Assembly: GCF_019091085.1 (NCBI RefSeq)
Contig: NZ_JAGXJY010000004.1
Coordinates: forward strand, 124,001 to 188,000
Length of the DNA stretch: 64,000 nucleotides
Source: Mesorhizobium sp. GbtcB19
GTDB taxonomy: Bacteria; Pseudomonadota; Alphaproteobacteria; Rhizobiales; Rhizobiaceae
Direction of reading: 5' to 3'
Notes under the pieces: model-generated
Told to the model about the DNA's origin: nothing
Databases searched by the model: none
Seen by the model: only the letters and a program-made list of their open reading frames with translations
Part shown: piece after piece, positions 62,709 to 64,000 of the stretch
Position numbering within the stretch: the first letter of the stretch is position 1
Layout: each line of letters opens with the position of its first letter
Program-made: the position numbers and the translations under genes

Positions 62709-64000
62709 CTACTTCCGCTTCATCGCCTCGGCCAAAGCCGCGCCGAACGCGCCTTGCGACGGCCGTTCCGGCTGGCGCTGCGGCGCCGGCGAGCGCGGTG
62801 CGGGCCTGCCGCCGCCATTGTCGCGCGGGCCTCTCGGTGCCCCGCCCTCGCCGCCGTCCTTGCGCATCGACAGTCCGATGCGCTTGCGCTTGATGTCGAC
62901 ATCGACGACGCGCACCTTCACGACATCGCCGGCTTTAACCACCTCATGCGCATCCTTGATGAAGCGGTCGGCCAATTGCGAGACATGCACCAGCCCGTCC
63001 TGGTGCACGCCGATATCGACGAAGGCGCCGAAGGCCGCGACATTGGTGACGGTGCCTTCGAGCAGCATGCCGGGCTTCAGGTCCTTGATGTCATCGACCC
63101 CGTCGGCGAAGGTCGCCGTCTTGAAGCCGGGGCGCGGATCCCGTCCGGGCTTTTCCAGCTCGGCGATGATGTCGCGCACCGTCGGCAGGCCGAAGCGCTC
63201 GTCGACGAAGACGCGCGGGTCGAGCGCTTTGAGCGCGGCGCTGTCGCCCATCAGCGCGCGCACGTCGCGGCCGCAGGCGGCGACGATCTTTTTGGCCACG
63301 CCATAAGCTTCAGGGTGAACCGAGGAAGCATCGAGCGGCTCGGTACCATTGGCAATGCGCAGGAAGCCGGCGGATTGTTCGAACGCGCGAGGTCCGAGCC
63401 GCGCCACCTTGAGCAACTCCTTGCGGCTGGCAAACGGTCCGGTCACGTCGCGATGCGCGACGATCGCTTCGGCAAGCGATGGCCCCAGCCCGGAAACCCG
63501 CGCCAGCAGCGGCGCCGATGCCGTGTTGAGGTCGACGCCGACGGCGTTGACCGCATCCTCGACCACCGCCTCCAGCGAACGGCCGAGCCGGTACTGGTCA
63601 ACGTCGTGCTGATACTGGCCGACGCCGATCGACTTCGGCTCGATCTTGACCAGTTCGGCCAGCGGATCCTGCAGGCGCCGCGCGATCGACACCGCGCCGC
63701 GCAGCGAGACATCGAGGCCGGGGAATTCGGCCGCTGCCGTGGCCGAGGCGGAATAGACCGAGGCGCCCGCCTCGCTGACGATCACCTTGAGCGGTTTCGG
63801 CCCGCTTCCAGCCGGCAGGTCCGACAGCATGTCCGCGACCAGCTTCTCGGTCTCGCGGCTGCCGGTGCCGTTGCCGATCGAAATCAGTTCCACCTTGTGC
63901 TGACGGATGAGGGCGGCGAGTTCGGCTTGCGTGCCGCGCACATCGTTCCTCGGCGGGAACGGATAGACAGTGGTGGTCGCCACCAGCTTGCCGGTGCCGT
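62709..64000 (-). CDS. tex: Tex family RNA-binding transcription accessory protein (C-terminal part, cut by window edge)
   Basis: The visible 430 codons run from the YqgF/RNase-H-like domain ([22 protein letters not shown] at the edge, [16 protein letters not shown]) through the helix-hairpin-helix region ([30 protein letters not shown]). The S1 domain follows ([38 protein letters not shown]), then a basic Gly/Arg/Pro-rich tail ending EAMKRK. The gene continues beyond 64000. Its last 71 bp are repeated at 61998-62068 on the far side of parDE. Confidence 0.93.
   Translation of the reverse strand, partial: GTGKLVATTTVYPFPPRNDVRGTQAELAALIRQHKVELISIGNGTGSRETEKLVADMLSDLPAGSGPKPLKVIVSEAGASVYSASATAAAEFPGLDVSLRGAVSIARRLQDPLAELVKIEPKSIGVGQYQHDVDQYRLGRSLEAVVEDAVNAVGVDLNTASAPLLARVSGLGPSLAEAIVAHRDVTGPFASRKELLKVARLGPRAFEQSAGFLRIANGTEPLDASSVHPEAYGVAKKIVAACGRDVRALMGDSAALKALDPRVFVDERFGLPTVRDIIAELEKPGRDPRPGFKTATFADGVDDIKDLKPGMLLEGTVTNVAAFGAFVDIGVHQDGLVHVSQLADRFIKDAHEVVKAGDVVKVRVVDVDIKRKRIGLSMRKDGGEGGAPRGPRDNGGGRPAPRSPAPQRQPERPSQGAFGAALAEAMKRK

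Overview
The window is 64 kb of GC-rich, densely coding DNA with the gene content and codon style of an alphaproteobacterium of the order Hyphomicrobiales (Rhizobiales), most like Mesorhizobium or a close relative. The basis is several CUT1 sugar ABC transporters with FCD-GntR or ROK regulators, a glutaryl-CoA dehydrogenase next to a LysR regulator, an alpha-E/circularly permuted ATP-grasp/transglutaminase cluster, and tex, rsmB and ygiQ homologues. This is a judgement from gene content, not a database match. No rRNA, tRNA, CRISPR array, transposase or integrase was seen.

1-13.7 kb is an acid-sugar uptake and catabolism region. It holds a Tat-exported protein cut by the left edge and a GMC oxidoreductase. 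A minus-strand operon follows: GntR regulator, two enolase-superfamily dehydratases, NIPSNAP protein, third enolase-superfamily enzyme. Divergent from it is a complete CUT1 transporter that continues into a fourth enolase-superfamily enzyme and an RraA-like aldolase. A shared TTGTATG(A/T)CAA site lies before the left-edge gene and before the transporter. 13.7-18.8 kb holds a DJ-1/PfpI protein, a second GntR regulator and a divergent operon of iron alcohol dehydrogenase, aldehyde dehydrogenase and alpha/beta hydrolase. 18.9-22.2 kb holds housekeeping genes (YgiQ radical SAM, RsmB).

22.3-26.1 kb is a metal/thiol-type cassette: CDF-like transporter, MerR regulator with a textbook 19-bp-spacer promoter, two membrane proteins (one frameshifted), exported thioredoxin and CcdA. 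It is bracketed by a 66-bp duplication of the 3' end of the adjacent SDR gene. 26.1-28.6 kb holds two SDR genes and a GNAT protein. 28.7-39.3 kb is a two-partner secretion locus: TpsB and a 2211-residue TpsA with about ten near-identical MBG repeats, and two tandem paralogous putative double winged-helix proteins facing the other way. 39.4-46.8 kb is a second CUT1 transporter under a ROK regulator, with a SIS-domain isomerase and a PfkB kinase inside the operon.

46.9-64 kb holds a piperideine-6-carboxylate-type aldehyde dehydrogenase, an ECF sigma factor with a DGPF/YCII partner, three translationally coupled glycosyltransferases, the transglutaminase/ATP-grasp/alpha-E cluster, glutaryl-CoA dehydrogenase with a LysR regulator, and a ParDE toxin-antitoxin pair wedged at the 3' end of tex.

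The most interesting signal is that two unrelated cargo modules, the metal cassette and parDE, each sit at the 3' end of a host gene. Each is bracketed by a 66- or 71-bp copy of that gene's 3' end. The copies differ almost only at synonymous positions and no recombinase gene is present. This suggests the same kind of insertion, by exchange with divergent gene ends, happened twice.
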